Assembly (NCBI GenBank): GCA_001931875.2
Contig: MSJH02000540.1
Coordinates: forward strand, 180,154 to 244,153
Direction: 5' to 3'
Source of the DNA: Byssochlamys sp. IMV 00236
Taxonomy: Eukaryota > Ascomycota > Eurotiomycetes > Eurotiales > Thermoascaceae
DNA length: 64,000 bases
Part shown: in pieces, positions 25,397 to 36,642 of the stretch
Position numbering within the stretch: position 1 is the stretch's first letter
How the letters are laid out: each line of letters begins with the position of its first letter
Notes under the pieces: generated by a model
The model's database searches: none
The model's input: only the letters and a program-made list of their open reading frames with translations
Told to the model about the DNA's origin: nothing
Translations under genes and position numbers: made by a program

Positions 25397-26380
25397 TAGA
25401 GATGAGTGATTTGGGACATTTCTTGGGAAACTGTGTTACTGGGACTGGAGTACTATACCCGCTAATCAATATCAATGTCTTGCTGTTGCGATCTACTCCC
25501 CATAGACTTGATATCTTGGTTCCTAAGGCAGCAGATAACTTGCACGCTTTGAGCCTACTTGAAATCCTTGGCGTTAGAGATATAGCTGTTAAGGAGTATA
25601 GTGAGTGGCAGGTGTCGAATGTCGACAATGATACACTCAAAACTACAGCTTAAGAAGTGTGTGATTGATGTTCGAGAACGGTCTTGACCTTGAGCAAGTG
25701 TATAAGGACCAAGACCCAAATCTCTTCATTGAGAAAGGGAATAAGATCTTATATAGGCATCGCTCGACGTTTCGTAGACGATATCGGAAAGTGGGTTAAG
25801 AACGGGAAGAAACCGATGCCTGTTTATGAAATTCTTTAGACTGAACGATATTAATACCTAAGCATCGCCTATTCTTTGAGGAGGGTATTGAAACCACGCT
25901 CATACTAGATAATGTGGCTCTCGATTTTTGTGACGAACAAATCCATCGCGCATTGGTATTCGTATTTTGTCAAAGATATCTGGCGTAGTGTTGAACTTAA
26001 TCGTCATTTCGAGGCCTTTGAGTAGGACAGGCGCCAGTCCGGTCAGCTCTCCCCGGTGTCATAAGATTCGTAAAGTCATACTTTTCAACATTGATAAGGG
26101 ACTCTCGGAAGGAGACAATCTCATCATCCAAGGTATTTCCGGCCAGTTCGATATCAAGGCGCCTTGACTTTCCGTGATATAGATGAAATGCTTTTGCAAG
26201 TAAAGGGTCCCGTTTCTCTGTTTCCATCAAATAAAGCTGGAAGAGAGTTGATTTAAGAATCTGTTGCTTGATTTGGGCATGCTTCTCGAGGGTGCGGTGC
26301 GGATGGACCCAGTTATCTAGGTGGCTCTTTAAGAATATCTCATAGCATGTAAGGCGCCACTTGCGTCCTGCATGGAACCT
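25397..26380. other. Decayed-looking region with coding-like fragments in several frames
   Basis: On the plus strand, 25402-25653 encodes an 83-residue frame whose second half (HRLDILVPKAADNLHALSLL and onward) has protein-like composition. After its stop, further coding-like fragments occur in other frames, such as RRFVDDIGKWVKNGKKPMP near 25767-25823. On the minus strand, 26380-25997 is open and continues the frame of the neighbouring 296-residue gene past its stop. I do not recognise either set. The pattern fits one or two old genes broken by stops and frameshifts, but unnoticed introns cannot be excluded. Confidence 0.35.
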
Positions 26381-27271
26381 CTAATTCGGTCTTTTCTTTG
26401 CTTCTTCATTCTCAATTGCATCCCAGACAAGCTCTGCAATGTCATGGACTAGCATGTCTTCAGTCATAACGAAATCACTTTCTCCTTCTCCTGGTTCGGT
26501 CAAAAACAAAGATTTGAATGGGATGACTAAATCCCCTCCTGTGATAGTCGGTTCTTGGCCATTCTTGCCTTTTTTGATCAGAATCCTTTGTGTAATCTGG
26601 GGCGGTGATTGAGTATTGCAACGCCTATCTACAACTTGGCGTTGGTGCATAGTGATGTAGATATGTTGCGGAACTGGCTCTGTAACCCAAGATTTTATTT
26701 CAATATTTCCCGAGCCTCGTTTTATATCAATCGTGATACCCATTTTCACGCGTCCTTTTGATGCATGTAGCCACCAAGTGATATCCTTTTCCAGCTTCGC
26801 AGCTGTCTCTGGATAGCCAACTTCTAAAGCCACCGTCGGAAACTGTCCTCCTTGCCTTACTGGCATCCATGCGCGATCCGCTTGTTTTCTTCGATCTTTA
26901 CCATCAACACGGGTAGCTCCTAGATAATGTAGTCGACGGAAAACTTTCATTTGAGTGGCTAGGACCGTCAGCACTCCTTCAAATTTACCGGCGGCTTCTT
27001 CATGTGGTTGGCTAGGTATTTTCAAAATAAGAGTTTGAAGTTGTGAAGAATAATCCAGACGGCCGGGCAATTGTTCGTCAAGTTCGTCAATCACTTCTGA
27101 TGGAAATGCTTTGATGACAACAAAACAGTCGTACGGTGATATAGGAGGCAAGAGACTTTCCAGACTGCATTGTGGATCGTAGCGAAAGACGGGCGTGTTA
27201 GGAGGAAGGTGCGAGAGAAACTCATTCTCTGCGTCCGACATGATACTCTCGTTTCCATATACAGGCGACAT
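26381..27271 (-). CDS. Hypothetical fungal protein with a PD-(D/E)XK-like segment
   Basis: Single exon, 296 residues from the ATG at 27271. I do not recognise a characterised orthologue. The middle contains FPTVALEVGYPETAAKLEKD followed by a WW tryptophan pair, then VKMGITIDIKRGSGNIEIKSW. This E-V-G-Y, helix, and I-x-I-K order resembles the fungal branch of PD-(D/E)XK nuclease-like proteins that are repeated in many Eurotiomycete genomes. The catalytic assignment is a guess from pattern only. The C-terminus is acidic and helical. The frame stays open for about 128 more codons after the TAG at 26383-26381, so this could be the front part of a longer, interrupted protein. No targeting signal or membrane segment is seen. 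Confidence 0.6.
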   Translation of the reverse strand: MSPVYGNESIMSDAENEFLSHLPPNTPVFRYDPQCSLESLLPPISPYDCFVVIKAFPSEVIDELDEQLPGRLDYSSQLQTLILKIPSQPHEEAAGKFEGVLTVLATQMKVFRRLHYLGATRVDGKDRRKQADRAWMPVRQGGQFPTVALEVGYPETAAKLEKDITWWLHASKGRVKMGITIDIKRGSGNIEIKSWVTEPVPQHIYITMHQRQVVDRRCNTQSPPQITQRILIKKGKNGQEPTITGGDLVIPFKSLFLTEPGEGESDFVMTEDMLVHDIAELVWDAIENEEAKKRPN

Positions 27272-29425
27272 TTTCCGTGCGTTGCTTTTCGCTTCAAGTT
27301 TTCTGATAGTTTCAAATCAATGGGATCAGCCAAATACTTCAAAGAAGCAAAAGAATAAAAAAAGTCGCCACGAACTTCGGAAATCTACATCTCAGTGACA
27401 TCACGATATATAGGCGGTGAGGAATCTGTATGTATACCTATTCCGCAAACACTCTGCGAAGTGTTGAAGCTGTACCACATTTCTGGCCACTGCGCGACGG
27501 CAATCTGTTGACCGTAAGTGGTTGGCGTGGTACATAAGCCATTCGTTTGTGATTCTCAGGTACCATGTCAGGATATCGTTTGGGCAAGGTAAGTTAACTA
27601 GTAAGAGTGTGGAGGTATAACTGATTTCAAAGTTTCTTTGTTGTCATGTGTGTTTGGGTGATGACTTGCAGGTGTATAACTAGTTAACTACTCTGTATGT
27701 ATTATTGAACAATAGCCTGATTACTACTACTAGGAGTGCTATAACTATTATTGTATCAAGGAGGTATCGGGCGAGTCAGTTGGAGGAGGACGCTTTAGTC
27801 TTCGCATGGGCCGTAAATGAAGAATTTCGAACATCTAAGGTAGAGAGCTTCGCATAGCAAAGAGTAGGGACGATCTCGCCAGCAAGTATCCGCCATCATT
27901 CAAGTAGTAAAACTCCTGGAAAACCCAATCGTCAGAGTCTACGGTTGTTCAAATTCTTGAGTCAGGAAGACGCTGCTTACAGTTACAGCTGACTCGGATG
28001 TTGTTTCCCACCCTACATGTCAGCCCGACAAACACATCTTGGCTTCATGTTAGAGCGTAAATATATGACCAATTCCAGGTAATCCCAGGCGGTTAAGGAA
28101 AGCAAGAATCCAGGGCGTTTCAATTCCATCTGTTAGTCCGACATTCTCGTTTGTTTGGGCTGCTCTTATCTCTTGGCAGATCTTGAGCAATGTCGGTCTA
28201 ACTGGCCTTTTATGGTGAGACTTGTTTCGACTCCTGTTGTTGGCGCCTGGAATAAGAGATGACTATGTAGTTAACTTCACGCATAACTACTAGTGCTCCG
28301 TGGCCCATGGTCTCGAACAATGCTGGTATCACGAATAGAAGAAGAGTACAATAATGTTATCTGCTGCGATACATTCTTGCCAAGAGGTTGAAACACTCGC
28401 GGTCCGAGGTATGTCAGTAAATAAATCCCCGCGTTAAGGCAATGTGTTTCTGCAATTTTCCCATTTCCCCTCTTTTTGGGTTAAGCTAACCATACTTATG
28501 TCTGGACATTATGAAGTCTGCTGGAACCGAACCATATTATTATCGGTGAGAGAGTCGTTTATTTTTTGTTTATGTTTTATTTTATATTTTTTTCTTTGGT
28601 TCGGAAGAGGGGTATTAGACATTGAGAAAAGCGCAACTCCTGGTGCTTAGACCTGCAACTGTCATGCGTTTCGGCTTTTGCTGTAGTAGTGAAAGGATGT
28701 CTGGTTATTATTATTTAGGACGGCAGCATTGTATAAATCCACAAGAGGCTTGGCCTTGATTGATCAGCCAAAGCCAGCAAGCCACGAGGAGAAAAAATAG
28801 TAAACGTAGCCGCTGTTGCACTGCTTTTGGCGCAGTTTGTCCCACCACGGATCTCGGTAGTATAGCCAAGGGACCAGCATGGGCTAATAATAATAATAAC
28901 GGGTTAAAGGGGAGAGCGAGTGGGACTGCTAAGGAGAGCCGGTGCCTGATCTGGTTTTCGCTCATCGAGACATCTGGGACTCTGGGGCACGCGACCTGTC
29001 GGAGGCGTACTCTAAAGCTCGTAGAGGCTTCTTCAGGGATGCGACCTGTCCAAGGGATGATGGCTGGAGTGCGGAGATACTGATTGCTGACCCGGCTGGA
29101 CTGTCTTGGCTCTTCTTGGGTGTCTGTATCGGTGTATCCAAACGACCACCACATCTCGCCTTGCTGGCTTTTTCTTCGTTTCCTGCCAGAGTCATAATTA
29201 TTAATATGACCTGAGAGTCCCCGGCAGTGTTCTTGCTCCCGTCATTATTGGATGATCGACGGGCTGTGAATGTGTCGTCGCAGGCAACTTGTTCGTGACA
29301 TCGTTCTGCACGACACGCCCTTGCCTGCGTGGAGAGCAAAGGGTTGACCGTGGCGGTTAAGGAGAGGGCACATCCCCCAGGTCTCTCATTTTCCCTTCGC
29401 CGTCTACCCACCGACTGTGCCTGTC
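27272..29425. other. Intergenic region, 2.15 kb
   Basis: Contains the promoter of the minus-strand hypothetical near 27.3 kb and that of the GH47 gene near 28.7-29.4 kb, including an AAT/TAA repeat (TAATAATAATAATAA-type) near 28886-28900. The stretch 27.6-28.6 kb is AT-rich, with many short stops in all frames. No gene or mobile element is recognised. Confidence 0.5.
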
Positions 29426-32192
29426 ATGCTGCGGATCCGACGGTATAGGGTCTTTGTGGCCTTCACCATCATCTTTATTCTCACAGTCTTCCATTTCGCT
29501 CGATCGCGCGACTGGTCGCCCGCTGCCGAGTCCGCCCCGCTGGTCGATCTGGCGGAATCGAACGGGCCTCCTGCCAGTGCTCCTGGACATGATTCTACCT
29601 CTTCTCAACATGGATTTGTCCCTGAAAGTCCGCCTCAGATTGCGAAACCTGAAGCAAAGAAACCTGAGCCGGAGGCCGTTGGTGGTGCCGCAGGTGCTAC
29701 AGACTCAAAGCTAGATACGCCGCCCAAGACGCCCCCGAAAGACACTTCTCATATCAGCAAACCTGACAAGATCGACTCGACCGTTCAGTATGGCAATTCT
29801 ATACCTGGAATCCTAGGCCCAGACTTCGGCCCTCAGGGTCAGGGCAGGCTAGAGGTTACGCTGCCAGATGCTCCAGGCAGGCCTGAACCTCACTGGCGCA
29901 AGTTCCCAGAGCATTTCCCCGTACCTTCGGAGAAGCTCATTAAGTTGCCCACCGGCCAACCGAAGAAGATACCGAAACTACAAGCACAATTCGCGGAGGA
30001 GTCGGCTGTGGAACAAGTGGCTCGCAACCAGAAGTTGGCGACTATCAAGGAAGCTTTCGAGCATGCATGGAAGGGATACAAATCCAACGCCATGGGCCAT
30101 GACGAGCTACGCCCCGTTGAGGGTGGCTACCGCGATCCTTTCTTGGGTTGGGGTGCTACCTTGGTCGATTCTCTGGATAGTCTGTGGATAATGGGTATGG
30201 AGGACGAGTTTGTGGCCGCGATGGAAGAGATCAAGAAGATCGACTTTACAACCAGTAGCAGAAAGGATATTCCAGTTTTTGAGACGGTCATTCGCTACCT
30301 GGGTGGTCTCCTCGGTGCCTACGATATCTCCGGGCAGAAGTATCGTGTGCTCTTGGACAAGGCTATTGAGCTAGCCGAGATTTTGATTGGAGCCTTTGAC
30401 ACGCCTAATCGCATGCCAGTGATGTACTATAACTGGGCACCGTATGTCGAATCCTTTGCGTATTATATTGCCCGCCCCTGTGTCCATTACTGACCCGATT
30501 CTCTTTAGCGACTACGTTTCTCAGCCCCATCGCGCGAACACTCGGGTCGTCCTCGCGGAGATCGGTTCCCTCTCGATGGAATTCACGCGCCTGGCCCAAT
30601 TGACCAAGGAAGACAGATATTACGACGCCATTGCACGAATCACGAACGAACTCGAGAAGATGCAAGATAACACCAGGCTTCCAGGAATGTGGCCCATCCA
30701 AGTTGATGCTTCTGGATGTAAAAAGGCTCATCGGAAGTCGGCTCAGCTGCCACCACTCGGCAAACCTGAAGAGGCCCAGGGGGCTAACGTTCCTTCGCCT
30801 CCTATGCCCATGAGAGCGCCAACAGATGTTGAGAGCTACATGAACTATATCAGTCCGTCGCATCAGAAACGGGATGCGGAAAGTTTCGTGCACGAAGATA
30901 CAGAGCCTGCTGTCTACGACGCTGTTCCAACGCAAACGCCAGTAGCCAGAGCTCCTGTGGTCAACGAGGCTGGCAAATCCTACTGCGAGGAGCAAGGTCT
31001 TGCATCCCCACCTTACTCCTCGAGCGACAGGTTCGGACTGGGTGGTCAGTCGGATTCTACCTACGAATATCTTCCGAAGGAATACATGCTTCTGGGTGGC
31101 TTGGTTGATCAGTATCGGAAAATGTACCAGCGTTCCATGGAAGTCGTTCGCGATTATATCCTCTTCAGACCTATGATCAAGGATGACCGGGATCTTCGCT
31201 TCGCGGCCACTGTGACCTCAACACGGCCGCCTGCCGGCAAAGACGATTTCGATTCGTTGAGCTATCAATACGAAGGCACTCATCTTACCTGCTTTGCTGG
31301 TGGTATGTTCGCAGTGGGTGCCAAAATTTTCGATATACCATCTGATATGAGTCTTGCCGCGAAATTCACCGACGGCTGTGTCTGGTCTTACGAAGCCACT
31401 GCTACCGGCATTATGCCAGAAGGCTTTGAAGTCCTCTCGTGCGAGAACGCGGCTTCTTGTCCATGGAATGAGACCCGATACAACGAAGTCCTGGATCCTC
31501 ATCCTGAATATCGAGTCAAACAGGCGGAGCTGGTCTACGAGAAAAAGGTCAAGTCGACTAAACAAGCACAGAAAGATCTGGAGAAACCCGCGAAGGCTCC
31601 TTCCCACGACCAGGAGAACCAAGTCGCCAAGCGCGGCGTGAAGTTCCATGGGAGCGAAGATACGACTACGCCATCCAAGACAGTTGAGGATAGCGCCGAA
31701 CCGCACGCTTCAGGCGTCGCTATGCCGGACAAGCCAAGTGTGCTTTCTCATGAGGACTTTGTTAAAGCTCGCATTCAGGATGAGCGTCTGCCTGCGGGTT
31801 TCACAAAGATCTCTTCCCGCAAATACATTCTTCGACCGGAAGCCATCGAGTCGGTCTTCATCATGTACCGACTAACTGGCGACAACTATTGGCGAGAGAA
31901 GGGGTGGAAGATGTACGAGGCGGTCAGCGCTTACACGCGCACAGAGCTGGCCCATTCTGCCATCCACGACGTTACGAGCGGAGCTCCTCTATTTCTGGAT
32001 TCCATGGAGTCATTCTGGCTTGCAGAGACTCTGAAGTATTTCTACCTGCTGTTCAGCGATCCCAGTGTGGTTAGCTTGGATGAATATGTTCTGTGAGTAA
32101 TGATTCCCTTGCGTGCTCTCGAGAGCTGCGATCTTCTAACATGGACGTTTTCAGGAACACCGAGGCGCATCCTTTCAAGCGCCCGACGTAAT
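29426..32192 (+). CDS. GH47 class I alpha-1,2-mannosidase, type II membrane protein
   Basis: Three exons, 29426-30441, 30509-32092 and 32156-32192 (878 residues). Introns are 67 nt (GTATGT...TTTAG) and 63 nt (GTGAGT...TTCAG). The tiny last exon supplies NTEAHPF, whose Thr binds the catalytic calcium in GH47, so missing it would truncate the enzyme. The start is the ATG at 29426; an upstream in-frame GTG is not a likely start. A short basic tail and a hydrophobic anchor ([17 protein letters not shown]) make it type II, with a Pro/Lys-rich stem to about residue 170. Domain signatures include [49 protein letters not shown] and [23 protein letters not shown]. It differs from short ER/Golgi forms by long acidic inserts. 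It trims Man residues of N-glycans in the secretory pathway. Whether it is the ER, Golgi or Mnl-type member is open. Confidence 0.92.
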
Positions 32193-33053
32193 CACGAAAT
32201 GGACACTGCCTCGCCAATTGCTTTTCTTCGTTTCGCTTGTATAAATATGGATACCACAACAACATTACCAAGTAGCTGCTAATTCTGTCAACATGCATGT
32301 ATAATGTGTACCGTTCTCCTTTTTCGGGATATTCTGGTATGGTCATTATTCTATGGTGGTTTGGAGGTACATGGGACACCACATAGGTAATGGCTAGATG
32401 GCACAAAAGTAAGCTTTGAATAGATATGGCAATACCAATAATATCATATCAAATACCTTCTAACCCCGCGCCACCATTCGGGAGCAGGATGACGTTATGA
32501 GCCACGCGTAGTGAAGAGGTTCTTAGACCAGATTCTCTGCAGTATATGGTATGTAGACTATCATTATGTATTATTTACCAATTGGTTTTTGGCTGCATGT
32601 CAAGTGTCACAACGGCAGATCATAGGATGCCTGTTCCTGCAGCGCAAGAGCCGTTTAACTTGAACCCCCCTTTCGTGGAGAGTGAGCCCGTGATCATCTG
32701 ATGTCTCTAGAGAATTAAGAGTCAAGTCGACTATCGAGTATCGACAGTTAGGCCCGGCCTTGTTTTATTTCTCGTCGGCTAGTTAATTATTATTATTATC
32801 ACTACTCGGTACTATTCTTGGCCCGGCCGGACGGCTCATCCGCTACTTATCCTTGGACCAGAACGAGCCTACTCCAAGCTTCGGCAGACCCCCCACCTGC
32901 CACTCGACTTGGCCGCAAAGCACTTAAACTAGGTCTTGACCCTCACAACTGAACAGAAAAGCCCCGAGAAACGGTGACGAACGGGGGGCGCTTATCGGAC
33001 GGGATGATTGGAGTGACAAGGCTGGGTCGACCAAGAAGATCGAGCTGTAGGAA
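32193..33053. other. Intergenic, GH47 3' end and LDB17 promoter
   Basis: About 860 bases. An AATTATTATTATTATCA tract lies near 32784-32800. No gene recognised. Confidence 0.55.
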
Positions 33054-35650
33054 ATGGAGTTGGACATCTCCTACAGCCTTGATAATGCGCAGCAATTCTG
33101 GGATGGTGAGTCGCTCTTTTTTCGGACATCCCGATCTCGGGAGCAAGCTGGGATGTTGCAGCGGTCGTGTACTCCAAGCGAGTGCTGGTTCCTGGAATGC
33201 GAAGTCTCTATTGTTCAAAGCTAACTGGGAGTCTTTATCGGAACAGAGCTCGAAGAGATCGTCTCTGCTCAATGCGACTCCGAAGGTCTTATCGACAGCG
33301 CGCTGCGGACTTACCTGAGCTTTACCACCAGATATAAAGGTTGGTTATACCTTGGCATCAGCGACAGAAATCACACGTCTGCAATCTCCCGGGTCCAAAT
33401 CGATGGTGTTATTCTGCGGTGATGGGTGCATTGGCATCATTGGGACCGGGGAGATACTTCATTCAGAGGAGATGTGCTGACGACGTTTCCGCATCCTTGC
33501 GGGGTTATAAATAGATGAGTACCTCACTTCTGACTACGACATCTTGCGATGCTCGTACAAGCTCTTCTCTTCGAGTATCTTCGCCGCCCACGCGGACTAT
33601 GTCCGAAGACAGATTGTTTATTGCTTGCTTCAGGTGCGCTATCCCTGGTTTGATGGAGAGTCATCGTGTATACGATTGGTACTGACCTTCTCTACCTTCG
33701 ATGTACAGGAAGATGACCTTAATACCCTACACCTAATTGTCTCCTTCCTTCTCTTCGATGGCCGCCAGAATGAGGTTACATTTCAGATGATGAACGATGA
33801 GGGCTCGTTCCCGCGCCTGGTGGAACTCATACAGCTGCCCAGGAAGGACGAGAACGTTGAACCCGGTCTTCACCGGTTACTCATGGACCTTTTCTACGAG
33901 ATGTCCCGCATCCAGCGAGTCAAGGTCGAGGATCTCGGTGAGTTGCATACGCTGGTCAGGACTTGGGAGTGCGCGAACAATCGGCTGATGCGTGATGCGG
34001 TCACGATCTATAGTTCAAGTGGACGATGACTTCGTGAGATACCTCTTTGAGATCATCGAAGAGCTCTCCTACGATGCCAACGATCCGTATCATTACCCTG
34101 TCATTCGCGTGGTGGTACGTGTCTTGTGTTGAAAACTCACCATACAGGATTGAGCTGACAGTCGACCTAGCTTATTCTTAATGAGCAATTCATGGTATCA
34201 GAGCACGATCCGACAGTCGAGTCGGCCATTGCACACCGTCTGACCAACCGTGTAATCAAAGTTCTCTCCATGCATGGCTACGCTTACAAGACGTTTGGCG
34301 AAAACATCATTCTTTTGCTCAACAGAGAGGGTATGGTATTCTCTGTGCTTGTTTCCAGAAGAAGATCTTCTAACCTCACTAGATGAGACGTCGTTGCAAC
34401 TCTTGACACTAAAACTCCTCTACCTTATATTTACGACTCCACCGACTTACGAGTATTTCTATACTAATGACCTTCGCGTCCTGGTTGACATTCTTATACG
34501 GAACCTCTTGGATCTTCCCGAGGAAGCAGCGGCACTGCGGCATACCTACCTGCGAGTTCTTTATCCGCTTCTAGCCCACACGCAGTTGAGGTATCCGCCG
34601 TATTACAAGAGAGAGGAGGTGAGGCGGATGCTCAGTATACTTGTCCCTCAAGGCGATGAGGCAGATCCTGAGAGGATACTCCATTTCAACGATGTCGACG
34701 ATACGACCAAAAGGCTTGTGGCCAGGTGTAGCAAGGTTGAATGGCTACAGGATCCGGAGCCGGAGCCGGAGCCGGAGCCGCAGCTCACTGAATCCCCTAC
34801 TGCCGTTTCTTCAGACACACATCGGCCTTCATTTGTGGAACAATCCCCCGAGACAGTCGTGGGAGAGCAACTGGAGGCGACAACGTCTGTCGTATCTACA
34901 AACACGGATCTTAGCTCTACCGCCAATTCGTCGCCAACGAGGCCGGTTGAGAGAACTCCGTCAGACACGAGCTCAATTGCGGGTTTCAAGCTGGGAGTGC
35001 CTTCTGGACCTTATCTAGAGGCATCTCGTTCATCTTCACTTAGTGCCGTGGAGGTTGCAATGCACCAGGAACAACCTGGTGTCATCACGCCAAGTGTCAA
35101 GGATGCTCTGACTGGTGGAAGCCTTGCGGCACAAGGCGCCTCACTCAAGCCTAAAATCAAACCAGAACCACCCATGGCGAGGCGGTCGCGTGGTAGACGC
35201 CCCCGGGATGAGAATGACAGCGGCTGCAGGACTCCAGGAGGCGTAGACTTGAGTGGTTACGAACTGAGGAAACCATCTATTGGAGAACATAATGCAACTC
35301 CGCTCCCACCTCCCGCACGTCGATCAGCTTCACATCCTCCGCCTGCTGTGCCTCCGCCACGACGGTCATCCCATTCTGTCCATCCGCATACCCCGACTTC
35401 AAGCAATGGGTCTCTTCCGATTGTAGCGGGTATGGCAGTGAGTCCACACAGACACGGCCAGAAGCCTGAACCGCCAAAGACACGCCGATCTGGACGTGCA
35501 AAACATCTCCAGCCCGAAATGCCTGTAGAGGAGCCAAAACCAGAATTGGAATCGAAGGACCCGATCGTGATCATTTCTACGCAGTCGGGAGAGGTCCAAG
35601 AATCGCCTGTCAGCATCGAAGAGGTCATGCAGAAGGTCAGCATCGGATAA
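33054..35650 (+). CDS. Ldb17/Dip1/SPIN90-family actin and endocytosis regulator
   Basis: Seven exons read by frame continuity: 33054-33105, 33247-33339, 33515-33633, 33709-33937, 34014-34114, 34171-34330 and 34383-35650, for 673 residues. Joins restore a continuous conserved domain: [94 protein letters not shown]. This is the leucine-rich SPIN90/Ldb17 domain, which activates Arp2/3 to make linear actin seeds (Dip1, SPIN90) and acts at endocytic sites (Ldb17). The C-terminal 300 residues are disordered and Pro/Arg/Ser-rich with several PPxxR-type stretches ([15 protein letters not shown]), expected to bind SH3 domains, plus a Pro-Glu dipeptide run. Only fragments are open without splicing, so gene finders may miss the first five exons. 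Confidence 0.88.
34755..34782 (+). repeat. Pro-Glu hexanucleotide repeat (about 4.5 units) in the Ldb17 coding sequence
   Basis: A CCGGAG unit repeats in tandem and encodes an alternating Pro-Glu run inside the disordered tail. It is in frame, so length changes would not break the gene. Confidence 0.85.
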
Positions 35651-36642
35651 ACCGCACAGTATCGTATGGCATGTACAGTATATAAGTAATAAATAACATT
35701 GAGCATGGTATAAACCTGCCGTACTCATAGCACCACTCACTCATATCGACTCGGTAAAGAGAGCGCTCGTGCCTCCATTGCTACCCGAATAACGGTTTGG
35801 AGTCAAACTTGCGTTACATATTTCTCAAATATACCGTGACTTACACGCGCTTGGCGTCATTTGTTTTCCACCATTCCCTCCACACTTCGTGGTACATGCA
35901 CTGCTCCGATCTTGATAAGGTACAAGTTACATTTCGATTTCTTGGTGCTATCAAACAGTCAGCAAAGCTGCACTCATTGCATACACCTCTCCTATTCGGC
36001 AACCAGCAGTGATTAGAGGTAAGCTTACTGGCTACTGATCAATGATCTCTGCTCACGCGACAATAAAATATTATCTGTCCCACTAGGACCTCCGATTGGT
36101 CCGCATGGAAGAATCACGATGGTAGCACTACTACCGGTTACAGACATAAATCAATTTGTCCAAACCCTCAGGCTGGGTGTCGCGGGTGATGTCTTCAATA
36201 CTTTATAGATTGGTTTCAGGGCAGACAGAACTCGAGTCTCGTTTTTTTCCTTTTTCTTTTTTGGACAAGGATATCATCTCACGTATCTTCTTTGATAGTT
36301 AGAACCGGATGCATTCATATCTCGTTTCCCGCTTACTTATGCAATTTATACAATCTTCATCATTTCCTTGTTCCTTCTTTCCCAGCTTCGGGTCCCTCCG
36401 TAGAATTCCAGTCCCTCATAGATCGCAACTTCCGTTGGCGAAACCAGACAAGACAAGACAAGACGGAAATGACCGAACAAAATCGAGAGTCTACCCAAAG
36501 ACACCAACAACAGAAAGTTACACTCGTTTCCTCATTGATATCCGCATTATCTAGAGCATCATCATCATCATCAGTATCAATATCAGAATCAGAATCAGAG
36601 ATTATAACCAAAGAAGAAAAAGAAGGAACAGGGAAGCCGAAA
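35651..36642. other. Intergenic region and long 5' leader of the amine oxidase
   Basis: Nearly 1 kb. From about 36292 the plus-strand frame is open into the amine oxidase, with candidate upstream ATGs at 36292 and 36469. The intervening residues are Ser/Gln/Glu low-complexity, including a run of TCA/ATC triplets at 36560-36600. Conservation begins only at 36643. Confidence 0.5.

Noticed and set aside
30405..30995. 196-codon minus-strand frame over the GH47 gene
   Set aside because: Overlaps a real intron and conserved GH47 coding sequence; no domain.
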